From Prorocentrum cordatum (lineage: Eukaryota > Sar > Dinophyceae > Prorocentrales > Prorocentraceae): a stretch of DNA of 64,000 nucleotides. Below are positions 9,394 to 19,183 of the stretch, one piece after another (within the stretch, counting starts at the first letter, position 1; every line of letters starts with the position of its first letter). The stretch covers positions 282,001-346,000 of the forward strand of contig CAUYUJ010014326.1 of the NCBI GenBank assembly GCA_963575745.1, written 5' to 3'. The notes beneath the pieces were generated by a model, which made no database searches, had not been told where the DNA came from, and was given only the letters and a program-made list of their open reading frames with translations. Made by a program: the position numbers and the translations under genes.

Positions 9394-10129
9394 TCTTGGG
9401 CTTCTTATGATTGAAAGGACAACCTTTCCCTGCGTACGGGCAGGCTTCGCCCTTACGCACGTACCTACACGTCGTCTCGCCCTTAGTCAATCCGCTTTTC
9501 ATGACATCGGTGGGTTTCCCTAGTTTAGCTGCTACTTCTGCCGGAGCGGCTTTGCCGCCGGCATTCCGTCGGTTGTCATTGCCCCCACCTCCGCCTAACC
9601 TGGCCTGCCGAGCACGTTGACTCAAGGTACTCTCATGCACGCTGATGTTCCACTCTTCTTTATATCGCAACATCATTCCTTCAATCTGCTCCATCAGCCA
9701 TTCGTAAGTCTTCACACCATGTCCCATTTTATCCTTGGACATGTCATAGAGTTGGCATGCGAAATGCAATGTGCTGGGCTTTCTACATTGCTCAATGAAG
9801 TGTGCATGAATCGAAGCTCTCATTTCATCAGACGGAGGTCGGGCGCCGTAGAGCTGTTGGTATACGTCTGTCCATTCATTATAGAAATGATACAGGTCAG
9901 CATCTGGCTTGTGAGGGTCAATAACAACCTTGAAGATATCACGCGACATGCGATGTTGACCCAACTCCGACCTAACAGAACACCAGTGACACATGGCTCG
10001 TACCATCTCGCGTCCAGTTAAGAGCCTTCCCTCATTCTGGGCGCTGCACTCCATTCGAGTGATCTGCTGGAGGAAGTGCATGTGATGACCAGGCTGGCTG
10101 CGATTTCTTCGCATTATTGAATTTCTCAA
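9104..10129 (-). CDS. Ty1/copia-like gag, central part with CCCH finger
   Basis: The 341-codon frame shows the helical Gag core (FKVVIDPHKPDADLYHFYNE, EMRASIHAHFIEQCRKPST, HGVKTYEWLMEQIEGMML). A Gly/Asn hinge follows, then a zinc finger with C221, C230, C237 and H241 (C-x8-C-x6-C-x3-H). A CCCH finger in place of the usual CCHC knuckle would give nucleic-acid binding. The first 15 residues are probably out of frame: the preceding ORF (10032-10523) reads into this core through a frameshift near 10080. Another frameshift follows near 9250. Gag would form the particle that packages element RNA. Confidence 0.7.
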   Translation of the reverse strand: MRNSIMRRNRSQPGHHMHFLQQITRMECSAQNEGRLLTGREMVRAMCHWCSVRSELGQHRMSRDIFKVVIDPHKPDADLYHFYNEWTDVYQQLYGARPPSDEMRASIHAHFIEQCRKPSTLHFACQLYDMSKDKMGHGVKTYEWLMEQIEGMMLRYKEEWNISVHESTLSQRARQARLGGGGGNDNRRNAGGKAAPAEVAAKLGKPTDVMKSGLTKGETTCRYVRKGEACPYAGKGCPFNHKKPKNAAPAQPVAGNKSNAAPAQDKNPRGRSKDRGRKGQSRSQTPMGGRGKGAQQRNWSQSNRLRGKEGTIRCRAWPRDSKNCRGAADGCNKAHMGFDRC

Positions 10130-10523
10130 TCAGATTGGTGGCGATCATGAGGTCAAGGCGCTGGAAGCGCCCCGCATCTTTCAGTTGTTCATCGTCCACA
10201 GCTGGGTTCATAGCTTCCGTGATCCAGCTCTGCGCTGCTTGGCTCTCGGGCGACGACCCAGCGATCGCACGGATCGCGTGCATTTGCCACCCCCGTATGC
10301 TCGTAACAACGGGGATGTCCAACAAGTCAATCTTCTGATTGTTTCCAACCTGTCTCCATTGGTCCAACGGCGTACTTTCATCAATGCCTCCTGGATCACG
10401 CGGCCCGCCAGGGCCCCGAGGTCCTCCACGGCCGCCTCCACCATCTGAGGGCCCCGATCCCCCCGGACTCCCTGGAGGCGATTTATATGGTCGCTTAGCG
10501 TTATCTCCGTCGCGCGTCGACAT
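10032..10523 (-). CDS. Ty1/copia-like gag, N-terminal part
   Basis: 163 codons starting MSTRDGDNAKRPYK, then a Gly/Pro-rich stretch, then STPLDQWRQVGNNQKIDLLD, which resembles the start of copia-type Gag helices (AAQSWITEAMNPAVDDEQLK, FQRLDLMIATNLIEKFNN). The frame runs out at 10032, and the Gag core resumes in another frame at about 10080 (MHFLQQITRMECSAQNEGRL). The ATG is supported by the change from low-complexity to ordered sequence, but the frame is open farther upstream. No in-frame partner upstream is certain. Confidence 0.6.
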   Translation of the reverse strand: MSTRDGDNAKRPYKSPPGSPGGSGPSDGGGGRGGPRGPGGPRDPGGIDESTPLDQWRQVGNNQKIDLLDIPVVTSIRGWQMHAIRAIAGSSPESQAAQSWITEAMNPAVDDEQLKDAGRFQRLDLMIATNLIEKFNNAKKSQPAWSSHALPPADHSNGVQRPE

Positions 10524-11569
10524 GATCTCGGTGTTCGGAGCGTCTTCTCGCCCTCTTCTTTGCCCTGCCCTGCCTCGCCCGACGGCTTAGCCGCCGGCGG
10601 GCCCACAGGGCCATCCCTGGAAAACGGGTAGTATTTGACAAAAAGGTTACCATCATTAGACCCTGTCAATTTCGCGTTGATTGGAAACCCATTCTCAGGG
10701 GCACTCGGCTTAGCCGGCTCTTCTAGAGCAGGACCGGGAACGGTAAAGTTGTGACGCATCAAGGGCCTCACAGGAATTTCTTGCCAAAGTAACGGCAAAT
10801 CGAACGAACTCGAGGTGGGCCCTTTTTCTTGTTCACTCTCTGTATACGGGATTGGATTCGTGATGATTGCTTTAAGCTTCATCATTCTTTTCTCTGACTC
10901 GACTGCGTTCGCCACGGCCTCTCCTTCTCGCACGTTGGCAGCTGACCTTTCGCTCTTCTGTAGGGTACATGTGGAACATCTTCTAGTGCTCACATCGAAG
11001 TGATCTTTGCAAGCCGGCAAGCCACAGCCAGCGCAATTACCCGTCCTCGGGTTGAAGCACATCGAACAAAACTGGGCGACTATGGAACTCTCTGCTTGAG
11101 CTTCTTCCCTTTCCGCGGGCTGAGGCTGCGGCGCAGCCCTGACCTGCGAAGTGGACGACCCCGCGTTTACTACAGTTGTCTGGCCAGACTGAGGCGGAAC
11201 GGATGTTGTGCCAGACGACTGAGCCGCTGGCAATGGTCGTCTGTCCGTCCCAGTCGGCTTGGCAGGCGGGCATTTATCATTGCTCGATTGCATACGCTGC
11301 AGAGATGCTCTGGCATTTTCATGCGATTTAAGTTCCTCTCGATATTGATTGTTCTGGTCAGCTATCTTCGCCGCTACAACTTGAGTGTTAACCACTTCCA
11401 GCTTGGCGTTTTCAAGCTTTTCTTGAAGATCATGTTTTTCTCGTTCCGCCCTAGCTGTAGCGATTCGTTCTCCTTCTACTCTAGCCACCGCAACAGCAGC
11501 GGTGACCATTTTGGCATCAACAGACTGATTAGTCACCGCCACAACGGCCTGTCGTTCTGAAGCCAACAT
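10208..11569 (-). CDS. Coiled-coil protein with B-box-like Cys/His cluster, copia element accessory ORF
   Basis: Residues 25-95 are Glu/Lys/Gln-rich with heptad character (EREKHDLQEKLENAKLEVV). A Pro/Ser linker follows, then C168-x2-C-x7-C-x2-C-x4-C-x2-H-x7-C-x2-C201, a spacing like B-box or related zinc domains. Residues 210-300 (ANAVESEKRMMKLKAIITN, SSSFDLPLLWQEIPVRPLM) look protein-like; the last 110 residues are probably out of frame over the start of gag. An in-frame TGA at 11579-11581, three codons before the first ATG, separates it from more coiled coil upstream, so the native protein began farther right. It may be an extra N-terminal Gag domain or separate ORF. Confidence 0.55.
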   Translation of the reverse strand: MLASERQAVVAVTNQSVDAKMVTAAVAVARVEGERIATARAEREKHDLQEKLENAKLEVVNTQVVAAKIADQNNQYREELKSHENARASLQRMQSSNDKCPPAKPTGTDRRPLPAAQSSGTTSVPPQSGQTTVVNAGSSTSQVRAAPQPQPAEREEAQAESSIVAQFCSMCFNPRTGNCAGCGLPACKDHFDVSTRRCSTCTLQKSERSAANVREGEAVANAVESEKRMMKLKAIITNPIPYTESEQEKGPTSSSFDLPLLWQEIPVRPLMRHNFTVPGPALEEPAKPSAPENGFPINAKLTGSNDGNLFVKYYPFSRDGPVGPPAAKPSGEAGQGKEEGEKTLRTPRSCRRATEITLSDHINRLQGVRGDRGPQMVEAAVEDLGALAGRVIQEALMKVRRWTNGDRLETIRRLTCWTSPLLRAYGGGKCTRSVRSLGRRPRAKQRRAGSRKL

Positions 11570-11581
11570 CTCTACATATCA

Positions 11582-11797
11582 GCTCTCGGCTTCTATCTCC
11601 GCCTGCCGCTTAGCGGCCGCGGTCTGATGGTGCACCTGTTCCACCAGTTCTCGTTTTCGCTCTCCGGCAGCCCTGGCTAGAGCGAGTCTTTCAGCCTCGA
11701 ACGTCTTCCGAACTTCTGCCATGGTTGCTACCATCTCTTCTCGATCCAGTCGGGCCCTTTCAGCCAGCTGTGCTTCGCTGGCCAGGAACTCTGAGTT
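11582..11797 (-). pseudogene. Upstream part of the coiled-coil ORF, cut off by TGA and a frameshift
   Basis: In the same frame as the ORF at 10208-11569 and separated from it only by TGA (11579-11581), this stretch reads LAERARLDREEMVATMAEVR, FEAERLALARAAGERKREL and then AAAKRQAEIEAES. It is an obvious coiled coil continuing the downstream one. Its upstream end is a TAA at 11798-11800, where the frame carrying RTIQDQARLAEVKTQ joins through a one-base shift near 11795. Decay of a single long protein is the simplest reading. Confidence 0.6.
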
Positions 11798-12178
11798 TTA
11801 ACCTCAGCTAATCTAGCCTGGTCCTGAATAGTTCGCATGAGAAGATATGCGCAGTTATGCTCGTTCATAGGGAAGCAATCTACACAACAACCATTGGATA
11901 CTACAATTAGGGCATACCTCAGAGCAACTCTTACATACTGGATGCCTACATGCACCTTCTGGCTTGTCGGCTTTACCCGGGCATCTGCTCTCCGCCTGAG
12001 GCGCGCAGCCCAAATTCCAGTTCCAGCATTTTTCCATCATGGAGATGTTGCTATTGCTCCTTGAAGTAGATTTCGCTCCTGATCTTGGCATGTTGGGTCT
12101 TCCCCTTACTAGACGCGTTGGATCTGGGGCGCACAAACGTACCTTCTGGGGGGTTAGGTACCTCGAGAAGCTCCTCAT
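11798..12178 (-). pseudogene. Cys-rich zinc-binding segment of the same retroelement ORF, frameshifted
   Basis: Two overlapping minus-strand frames together carry a Cys-dense segment. One reads CWNWNLGC, RCPGKADKPEGACRH, CKSCSEVCPNC (within 11855-12178). The other continues GCCVDCFPMNEHNCAYLL (within 11798-11955) and runs on into RTIQDQARLAEVK, the start of the coiled coil. CxxC pairs followed by a coiled coil suggest a RING- or TRIM-like N-terminal arrangement. No family can be assigned without a profile search. Confidence 0.45.
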
Positions 12179-12803
12179 CCCTTTCGTCCTCTCTTATAAG
12201 CTCAATGTACGAAGCTGGTTGTCCAACCATTTCTTCATCCTCAACCGCAGCCGGCATCGAGGGTTGCCAATCGCCTGAGGCGACGGCAGGACGATAGAAA
12301 CCTTCTTTGAGTGGTGAGTCGTTTAAATCGTAATCCTCGTTCCTCTGCTTCTGAAGTTGAGGTGCAGGAGTCCGCCCTGTAGACCCCCTATCATGCTTCG
12401 CCTGAGTCTCAGCCTTATCCGCCTGAGGCGTCAGGTCACTGGCATCTTCATCTGATCCATCTGGGGACCACCTCTCGCCTTGGGCGGGGTGGTCTGCTTC
12501 CATTAATGAGGACAATTCTCGGCTCAGGGAGATTTCTTTGTTGACATAGTCAAAATCCTCCTCCATCGAATTTATTGCATGCTCTCTATCAACAGGATCA
12601 TCACTGTCTTGTCCGAATTGTCCGTTCAGTGCGATTGGGATGGGAACGTTTCCACTCGTGCCTCCCCATCCGCCTGGGACGTTGGGGTGCACGTCTGTGA
12701 ACTCGTGGACTTCCCCCGGTCGACTGGCTTCACCAGCGGCCGGTACGAATGTATGCGTAGCATTCGGAATAGGGCTGATCGACTCCGTCGATTCGGCGAT
12801 CAA
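12051..12803 (-). CDS. Acidic, probably disordered ORF at the 5' side of the copia element
   Basis: 250 codons rich in Asp, Glu, Ser and Pro (SPDGSDEDASDLTPQ, ELIREDERDEELLEVPNPPE), ending with a basic tail KTQHAKIRSEIYFKEQ. It lies immediately 5' (minus sense) of the Cys-rich segment and overlaps it in another frame, so it may be its N-terminal extension. No domain is recognisable. Codon use is balanced and unlike the satellites, which supports true coding. Confidence 0.5.
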   Translation of the reverse strand: MIAESTESISPIPNATHTFVPAAGEASRPGEVHEFTDVHPNVPGGWGGTSGNVPIPIALNGQFGQDSDDPVDREHAINSMEEDFDYVNKEISLSRELSSLMEADHPAQGERWSPDGSDEDASDLTPQADKAETQAKHDRGSTGRTPAPQLQKQRNEDYDLNDSPLKEGFYRPAVASGDWQPSMPAAVEDEEMVGQPASYIELIREDERDEELLEVPNPPEGTFVRPRSNASSKGKTQHAKIRSEIYFKEQ

Positions 12804-13046
12804 AGACGAGAATGCCCCTCGTCTAGATCTTGCTGTTGTGCCATTCCGCCCATGCGGGTCTGGGGTTCGTTCACGATTGCCGATCGGAACTCCAGAGGGA
12901 GAGCCATCTTCCGACGTCTCAACAGCCTCTTCATACCCCTAGATACCCGAGTGACGTTTTTTCTTGACATATAAAAAAGAAAACAACATATATGTATATA
13001 TATATATATAAAGGCGCTGGCCAGGGCCGCCCTCCTGGGGATCATG
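12804..13046. other. AT-rich spacer with TATATA run
   Basis: Positions about 12985-13012 hold a TATATGTATATATATATATA-type run inside otherwise GC-balanced sequence. Minus-strand frames cross it (RMGGMAQQQDLDEGHSRL) but none is convincing. It could be the element's 5' leader or an intron. No long terminal repeat copy could be found in the window to prove the element's end. Confidence 0.4.
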
Positions 13047-13307
13047 TCAATCATGTTGTGCAACATAATGATCTTCGCTTCGCGAAGTGACGGACATCTC
13101 ATCTGTCTTATCATAGCCCATGCCCGCAGCGACTAAGTCGCGGGGTTCATCAGAAGAACCTGCTTCTGGTTGAAATGAGCCCGCTTCGACTATGTCGCGG
13201 CTTTCGGCTGATAACCAGTCTTTCCTCTGAGAATCGGGGCAAGATGCCAAAATAATTAAGATATCATGTTCACTCTGCTCATGAAGAGAGGGTACGGGAT
13301 GAGACAT
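13047..13307 (-). CDS. Small acidic ORF at the 5' end of the copia element
   Basis: 86 codons starting MSHPVPSLHEQSEHDILIIL and rich in Asp, Glu, Ser and Arg (DIVEAGSFQPEAGSSDEPRD). Two internal DNA repeats of the form GACTA(A/T)GTCGCGG underlie the repeated (D)LVAAG/DIVEAG segments. Composition resembles the acidic ORF downstream, and it is the last protein-like stretch before the GAAGGCACG repeats, so it is taken as the 5'-most remnant of the element. Confidence 0.35.
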   Translation of the reverse strand: MSHPVPSLHEQSEHDILIILASCPDSQRKDWLSAESRDIVEAGSFQPEAGSSDEPRDLVAAGMGYDKTDEMSVTSRSEDHYVAQHD

Positions 13308-13564
13308 CGATAAGACAAGTAACCGGTAAGCAAGTCTACTATATCAGAAATGGTAAGTGAGGTGGCCGGCCGGCCGACGACGCGACGACGACGCGGGGGC
13401 GACCCCGCGGCGCACGCGAGCGGGCCGGCTCGCACCTTTTATCTCCTGCAAGCAAACAAACCGCTGCAACATGCAGTATAAGTTCAAGTCATACAGTGCA
13501 CATCATGCAAGTGTTATCACAAGCGATATTAACATGGGTCGGAGAGGAGCATATTTACTAAAAT

Positions 13565-13775
13565 CCGCAGGCATGCCGAAAGCATGCCGAAGGCACTCTG
13601 AAGGTACGACGGAAACACTCGTTGAAAATACACCGAAGGCACGCTGAAGGCACGCGGTTTCCGGTTTGTTTTCAATTGAGAAACGTCATCGATGGCACGC
13701 CGAAGGTACGATGAAGGCACGCGTGTCCAAATCAGCGAAGGCACGATGAAAGCACGCCGGAGGTACACAAGACCC
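13565..13775. repeat. GAAGGCACG short tandem repeat
   Basis: Irregular 10-11-bp repeats of the form CCGAAGGCACGATGAAGGCACG, interrupted by TTTCCGGTTTGTTTTCAATTG near 13660. The flanks 13308-13564 and 13776-13960 hold no supported gene; 13368-13430 and 13780-13860 are strongly CG- and C-rich. Confidence 0.8.
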
Positions 13776-13960
13776 GGGGGGCGGGAGGTGACAGGCCCCC
13801 CGCCCCACTCGCTCCCCGAGGCCCTCGCGCCCCCAGACCCCGTGGACGCAGAAACAAACCCGTCGACGCGATGAGGATTTTTTTCGCCACGCGCGGTTCA
13901 CGGCCCCCGCAAGGGGCAGTCAGAAGGCTCACCCCCCCCTCTGATCCTGCGTCGGGGAGG

Positions 13961-15290
13961 CTTGGGCCAGAAACGGCTGCGCAGGAGAGCGAAGGAGGAG
14001 ATGGCAGCGCATGTTTTCAACGCTGCTTTTCCTCTCTCTCTCTCTCTCTCTCTCTGTTTCCCCACGCTCGTCCTAGCCCTACTCCGCCCGCTCGGCGCCA
14101 CCGGGAAGGCACCCGCGGGCCAAAGTGGCCATTTCAAAGGCATGGGCGCGGCACCCGCCGTGCCCAGCCGGGATCGACATCCCTCAGGAGAGCGGCCCAT
14201 GCCGCCGAAGCACCACCGCGCCTCTCGACGACTCCGTTCTATCCTTCAACTCCTGCTCCACTTCCGCGCAGTGCCGTGCACTCAAGCATCCTAGAGAAGG
14301 TCACACACACACACACTGCGCGCTTGCTCATCAGACTCGTCCCCGGCGGGTCCGACGAGGCCGCCCCGCGAGGTTGACCGCTCGCGCTCGGTCGGATCGT
14401 CCCGCAGCGGCGCCGCGCGATTTACAGCCTGCTTGGACGCTGCCGAGAGCCAGAACAAGCTTGCTATCGGGCAGGTCCTCATGAGGTCCTCGACCAGGGC
14501 GCGGCGCCCTCCTCGAGCTGCTCATTCCACCGGTGGGCGAGCTCCTCGACGCTGCCCCCCCCCCCAATGAACCAGGGCCCCAGGGCAGGCCGCGCGGAAG
14601 AAGTTGCCCAGCCACAACTCCCATTCTTTGAAGCTGAGCTTCTCCATGCGCTCTGGGCTGAAGCTCATCCACTGGCCCGGCGTCGCGGAGGCGCGAGTCC
14701 GCGCGGTCGCCGTCGCCGACCAGGCGGCGGTTCCACAAGCAGACAGGCCCGCCACCCGGGCCGTGCCCCGCGCGCACGGGCGCGGCCGACCGCTCCACGG
14801 CCGCGCTGCTTGCGCCGGCGGCGGGGCCACTCCCCCCCTTCCCTGGGCGCCTGGCTGGGCTGCGGCTGCGTCCGGCAGACGGCGCGCTCGTCCGGCACTT
14901 CCATCGCGCCCCCGCGCGGGGGCGCGTCCGCCCTGCGGCCTGGCGACTCTTCTGTCCCCCCGCGACTCACCGAGTCGCGCTCTGCCTTCCCGCCCAGAAA
15001 ATCCTGGGCCGGGCTCGCCTCGGCAAACCCCCGACTCGCGCTCTGCCGTTGCGTCTCGCGCGCCCTCCAGGCCCGGCTCGCGCGCCTCCTGCATCACCCG
15101 GCCCGCGTTCTTGGAACCGCCCTCGGCCATGGCCGGCCCCTCGGGGGGCGCGCCATCGCGCGCGATGCCGGTTGCTTGAGCGGCGACAGCTACGATCTGA
15201 CGACTGGCGCGCACAGGGCCAGTCCCCGACGCCCCGATCACGGGGGGCGAGGAAGAAGACTAAAATCTTCGTCGCGCCCCCCCGCTCTGA
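13961..15290. other. GC-rich 3' flank of the decayed copia element, no supported gene
   Basis: Includes a (CT)n run at about 14034-14055 and a (CA)n run near 14307-14316. Minus-strand frames are open for up to 239 codons, but only a short part (WMSFSPERMEKLSFKEWELW, near 14610-14680) has protein-like composition. It lies downstream of the RNase H remnant in the coding direction and could be the element's 3' region or a neighbouring decayed gene. Confidence 0.35.
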
Positions 15291-15297
15291 CTGCGCT

Positions 15298-15670
15298 CTA
15301 TGTCACGTGCACATTGTTCGTGGACCCGACCGCCTTGCCCTCGTTTATCTGCGGACAGCGCGAGACGCGACGCATCAGCGCGGCCAGCCACGCAGCGTCG
15401 CGTCGGTCGTCGGGCCCCCCTCAACCGTCATCGCACGGGCTGCGGCAGTCCGCGAACAGGTTGAGAGGCATCTGGCCCCCTCCGCACACCGCCACGGCGC
15501 GCTCTGAGGGGGCAGGACATTCCAGGGCCCTCGAGGCATGCCGCGGAGAACGCGGGCGTCACCACTCGGCGACTGGCCCGGCTGCGCCACTCCAGGATTG
15601 AAATCGGCGGCTCGTCTTGCTCCAGGCAGTCCAGATCGATGGCCGCGACTACGATCCCAGCTTGGGACAT
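15298..15670 (-). pseudogene. Ty1/copia-like RNase H (decayed)
   Basis: The minus frame contains GIVVAAIDLDCLEQ and ISILEWRSRASRRVVT, matching the end of the copia RNase H region where a conserved W(R/K)S and SRRV precede the catalytic Glu. After a frameshift it resumes as QMPLNLFADCRSPCDD, where the Asp of DCRS corresponds to an RNase H catalytic aspartate. An internal TGA and the lost AEA motif (here FSAACLEG) show it is inactive. It is downstream of the RT remnant, as expected for copia. Confidence 0.65.
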
Positions 15671-16870
15671 TACCTCGCGGCGATCGAAGCGCTCGAGGCC
15701 CTCGTCTCCATCTACAGTTCGACCGCGTTCCCGCGCAGCGGAGAGTCATGCCGGGGCACCGCGCCCACGCGGACGCCGGCAGGCACGATGCTCAACCGAG
15801 TGTCTCGACTGGCTTCGACGTCGCGGACGCATCTGTCGAGCTCCTTCGCGTCCGCATGGGCGGGTGCCTTCTGGAGCTTCTAATACTTATTCGTCTCGCA
15901 CGCCTTGTGCAGTCAATACTGACTTGCCAACCCGCGCAGCGACGCCGTCGAGGACTGGAAATCAACTTCGCCAGCGGCGGACGAAGCGCGCCGCCTCTCT
16001 CAGTTCGACGCCCACCTCTTCCAGTCGCCATTCCACATTCCACGACCCCCAGCATACCGACCTCGACCCCGTCGCCACTCACTCTGACGCGCCGGCCCGC
16101 GCACAGGTCGCCCAGGGCTTGCCCCGCCACCGCGGTCCAATATCCGAGCGGGGACCTTCTCTTCAGTTCCGCCTCCTTCGCTTGCATTTTCCCGCCCCCG
16201 TCGCGGGCGATTACGCAGTCGCCCACGCGAGCGACAAGCACGCCGGCGAGGACGCAGAAGACGGCCGCGCCCAGTTGGAGCACTTCCCAGCGCATCTTTT
16301 GCACCATGGCCTTCCGGAGCGCGCTGAACCATTCTCTCGGCGCATCAGGCAGTCCGTAGACCGTAGATGCCTGTTCCTAGTTTCAGTAGCTGGCCCGTTT
16401 CCAGCACGCGCAGCCCCCCTCTCGGATGCCCCATATACAGCGGCCCCTGCCCCCTGCGGGGCCCCCATCGCAGGAAAGCGCCGGATGCGTCTTCGATCGA
16501 CAGCGGGGCCAACCAGCACCTCAATGACCGCCAGCTGCAGGAAGACATGGAACCCGGACCTTTGCACCGCGGGCGCATCGGTCTTGACGGTGCCCAACTT
16601 CGCACCTGAGTCGCCCTGGCCCTGAAAGCGCAGCTGCGCCGTCGCCTTCCGCGGGAGCTTGATCTCCGCGGTCCGCAGGGCCGCGTTCTTATCTTTCAGC
16701 TTCACGTCGCTGCCGAGAGTTCGCCCACGATCGGTTGTCCAAGAAACACTTCCTGCGACGTGTCCAGCTCCGGCACCGACATGCACTTGCAGCGCGGCCA
16801 GGAAACCCACTCCTTCTAGATCGCCGCTTGGACCGCTTCGCGATCCTCGAGCGGGATATCGCCCCACTTC
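15671..16870 (-). pseudogene. Ty1/copia-like reverse transcriptase (decayed, several frameshifts)
   Basis: Motifs occur in order over three frames: KTDAPAVQRSGFHVFLQLA, then DASGAFL (palm motif A; first Asp kept), GPLYMGHPRGG, GTGIYGL followed in another frame by GLPDAPREWFSALRKAMVQK (the copia YGL-x-APRxW signature), and VARVGDCVIA, where the catalytic Y/H-V-D-D has become R-V-G-D. Frameshifts fall near 16540 and 16345. The enzyme would copy element RNA into DNA; the broken palm and frames make this a dead copy. Confidence 0.75.
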
Positions 16871-17288
16871 AACTAACGGCCCAGCGCCTTGCGATCAAGG
16901 AGCTCGGGCCCGGGCCCGCGACGGCAGGCGCCCATCACTCCGCGCGCCGCGCGCGCCAGGCCCCCCCTTCGCAAGCGCGCCGCGCCGCGGCTGGGGGCCC
17001 TGTCGCTTCGGCCGTCGGCTCGGGCCGCCCCCCTTCAAACACGACGATCATCCGGTCGGCGGCCAGCTGAAGCACTTCACGCGGGCTAACCATCGGCGAC
17101 CATTTCACCCGATGTTCGGCGCACCGCCACTCTCCACCGCGTCTCTCGCATGTAGTGCGCAGCGACAACTCAGCAAGCGGATGCCGCCCCTCGGGGGTGG
17201 CCCGAGCCCGCGACTCCAGCAGGCTGCTCAGGACCGGGCAGCCCTGCTCGGCCAGGTGCCATCCCGGCTTGCCGGCGCACCTCACCAG

Positions 17289-17878
17289 CTAGGGGGGTCG
17301 CCCCGAGAGCATTCCACCGACGTTGTCGATGACCTCCGCCACCTGCGGCGCCTCGTACTCCGGTTCCTCATTCTCTACTGCTTCCAATAGTTCGGGATAT
17401 TGCTCGCATTCTCCTCCCGACGCGAGTCCGTCGGCCGCCGCGCAGTCCTCTCGGTCGGCGATGATACCCGCGAGGTTCTCGCACTCCTCGCGGCCCATGG
17501 CCAGCCCGACCTCGCCCTGGGCCTGGGCGACCTGTTCGTCCTCGGCATGGTGCTCTCCTGCGGGGCTCCACGGTCGCAGGTGTTCGGAAGCCACCAGAAA
17601 CGGCCCCCGCCGCGTTGCGCCCGCGCGTTGTCGCTGTTTCGCCCGAACATCGTGGCCGGGCCACATCACTCCGGCTCGCTCACCCGTCTGCCTCGCTCGG
17701 TTCGAAAAGGCCGACAGACGCGCGCCGGGTCACCATCGGTCCACTCCCTCGGAGCGCTCTGGCCCCCAGCGGCCACCGAACGCCTCGCGAGTTTCTGACT
17801 GCGGGCCTCCATGAGCGACTGCTGGCAGCGCCCTCGAACGTCGAGCCGCTTCGCCAGATGATCAACTTCCCCAGCCAC
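17289..17878 (-). pseudogene. Ty1/copia-like integrase C-terminus and linker (decayed)
   Basis: 17666-17878 carries RCQQSLMEARSQKLARR, and the 17289-17669 frame continues WPGHDVRAKQRQRAGATRRG and FLVASEHLRPWSPAGEHHAE. The pattern of a W-x-GP box followed by a strand and then a xxEHLRPxS box is the usual C-terminal SH3-like end of copia integrases. It is followed by an acidic linker (EQYPELLEAVENEEPEYEAP). A frameshift at about 17666 splits it. It precedes the RT remnant in the coding direction. Confidence 0.6.
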
Positions 17879-17892
17879 GGAGGGATGGCAGC

Positions 17893-19042
17893 TCAGCTCA
17901 CCGCCTTACCCTCGCGCCAGAATTTCCCTACCAGGTACATCGTCTTCCCGAACAAAGTAGCGACGGACTCGGACCACTCTGTCAAAAGAAATGATTGAGC
18001 GCGGCGGCCGCATGGCAGGCCAGCACTCGCATCGCTCTCTCCTGGCCCGCTGTGCGCGCCATGTCGGATGCTCTTCGCCGCGACGCCCTCGGCCTCTTGG
18101 ACCTTCCGCCCAACCTTCCACTGTTGCCGGGGGGCGCAAGCCAGGCGCCGATCCGCTGCTAGCGAAGGCGCCAAAGAAGCATCCGCCCACGAGTCCGCGC
18201 TCGTCGTCGGCCGCGAACGGGACCAGGGGTCTGGCCCAGCGCAGCCACAGACGCACACATTGCTCCCAAAGTTCCTCGCTGCTGCGTCTCTGCACAAGAC
18301 CCACGGCACCTCGCCGCGGCCGCGTCCTGCACCGGCAGGAAACACCAACCGACGATGGCCTGGTCCGAGATATATAAAGATCCGCCTGGACCACCCCGTT
18401 GCACGTGACGTCGCCCTCTCGCTGTCTCTTGCTGTCTCGCGGGTCGCTGCGGCCTCGCTCGCGGCCGATCGGCGCAGCTGGAGCTCCTCAATACCTTGGC
18501 GCCCGCGATTGCCACTTCCGAGCCGCCCACCCTTCATGGCCAGGCGCGCCGGCGCCTCTAGGCTCGCGTGCCCGGCGCTCAACGCGCACGCGCTTCAGGT
18601 TCCGCCGCAGTTCGGGAATAATGTTCCCCCTCGGCGCTCTTCCATGAGGGGCGTCGAAACACTTGGCCGCGATGCGGCCGCCCCGCTGGCGCCCTTCTCG
18701 GCCACTGCGGGACGCGACGCCGCTCTCTCTCTTCGCGCGGCCCCCAGCACTGTCCGCAGGGGCGGATCGCCGACACCCGGCCGCGCCGCGCGATTCTCTC
18801 GGGCTCGGCAGGCTTAAGCGGCGCGTCAGTCCCCGCAACACGCCGACTGCAATGGGCATGCATCTCCTGGCGACCTGGCCGAGCCAGCTACTCTTTTCGG
18901 CCATGACGCCGCGTTCATTCCGCAGCTCCGCCGCGATCTCGGGGCAGTTCGTCGTCCACCAGCTCGGCGCGAGCAAATGGGCGCCGCCCCTGCGATCGCG
19001 TCGCGCGCGCAATTCCCCTTTTACTGACCTGGCCGCGGGCAA
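17893..19042 (-). pseudogene. Probable integrase core region, too decayed to read
   Basis: Minus-strand frames (17893-18582 and 18488-19042) have patches of protein-like composition (SFLLTEWSESVATLFGKTMY, PEIAAELRNERGVMAEK), and the position is where a copia integrase core should lie. No DDE triad could be identified. The call rests on synteny with the linker and RT remnants to the left. Confidence 0.3.
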
Positions 19043-19183
19043 CTTAGCTACGCCCTCATGACGCTGCCGCGTCGAACCAGGGCACGTTCCCCGAGCTGCC
19101 CCGGCGTCTCGAGCACCATCTGCGCGAACCCCGCCAGCGATTCGCGCCTCTAGCGTTCACCCCGCTTCTGCCGGCGATCAGCG

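Noticed and set aside
14560-15600. 344-codon plus-strand ORF
   Set aside because: Arg/Ala/Pro shadow of a GC-rich region whose minus strand carries RNase H and RT motifs just to the right.
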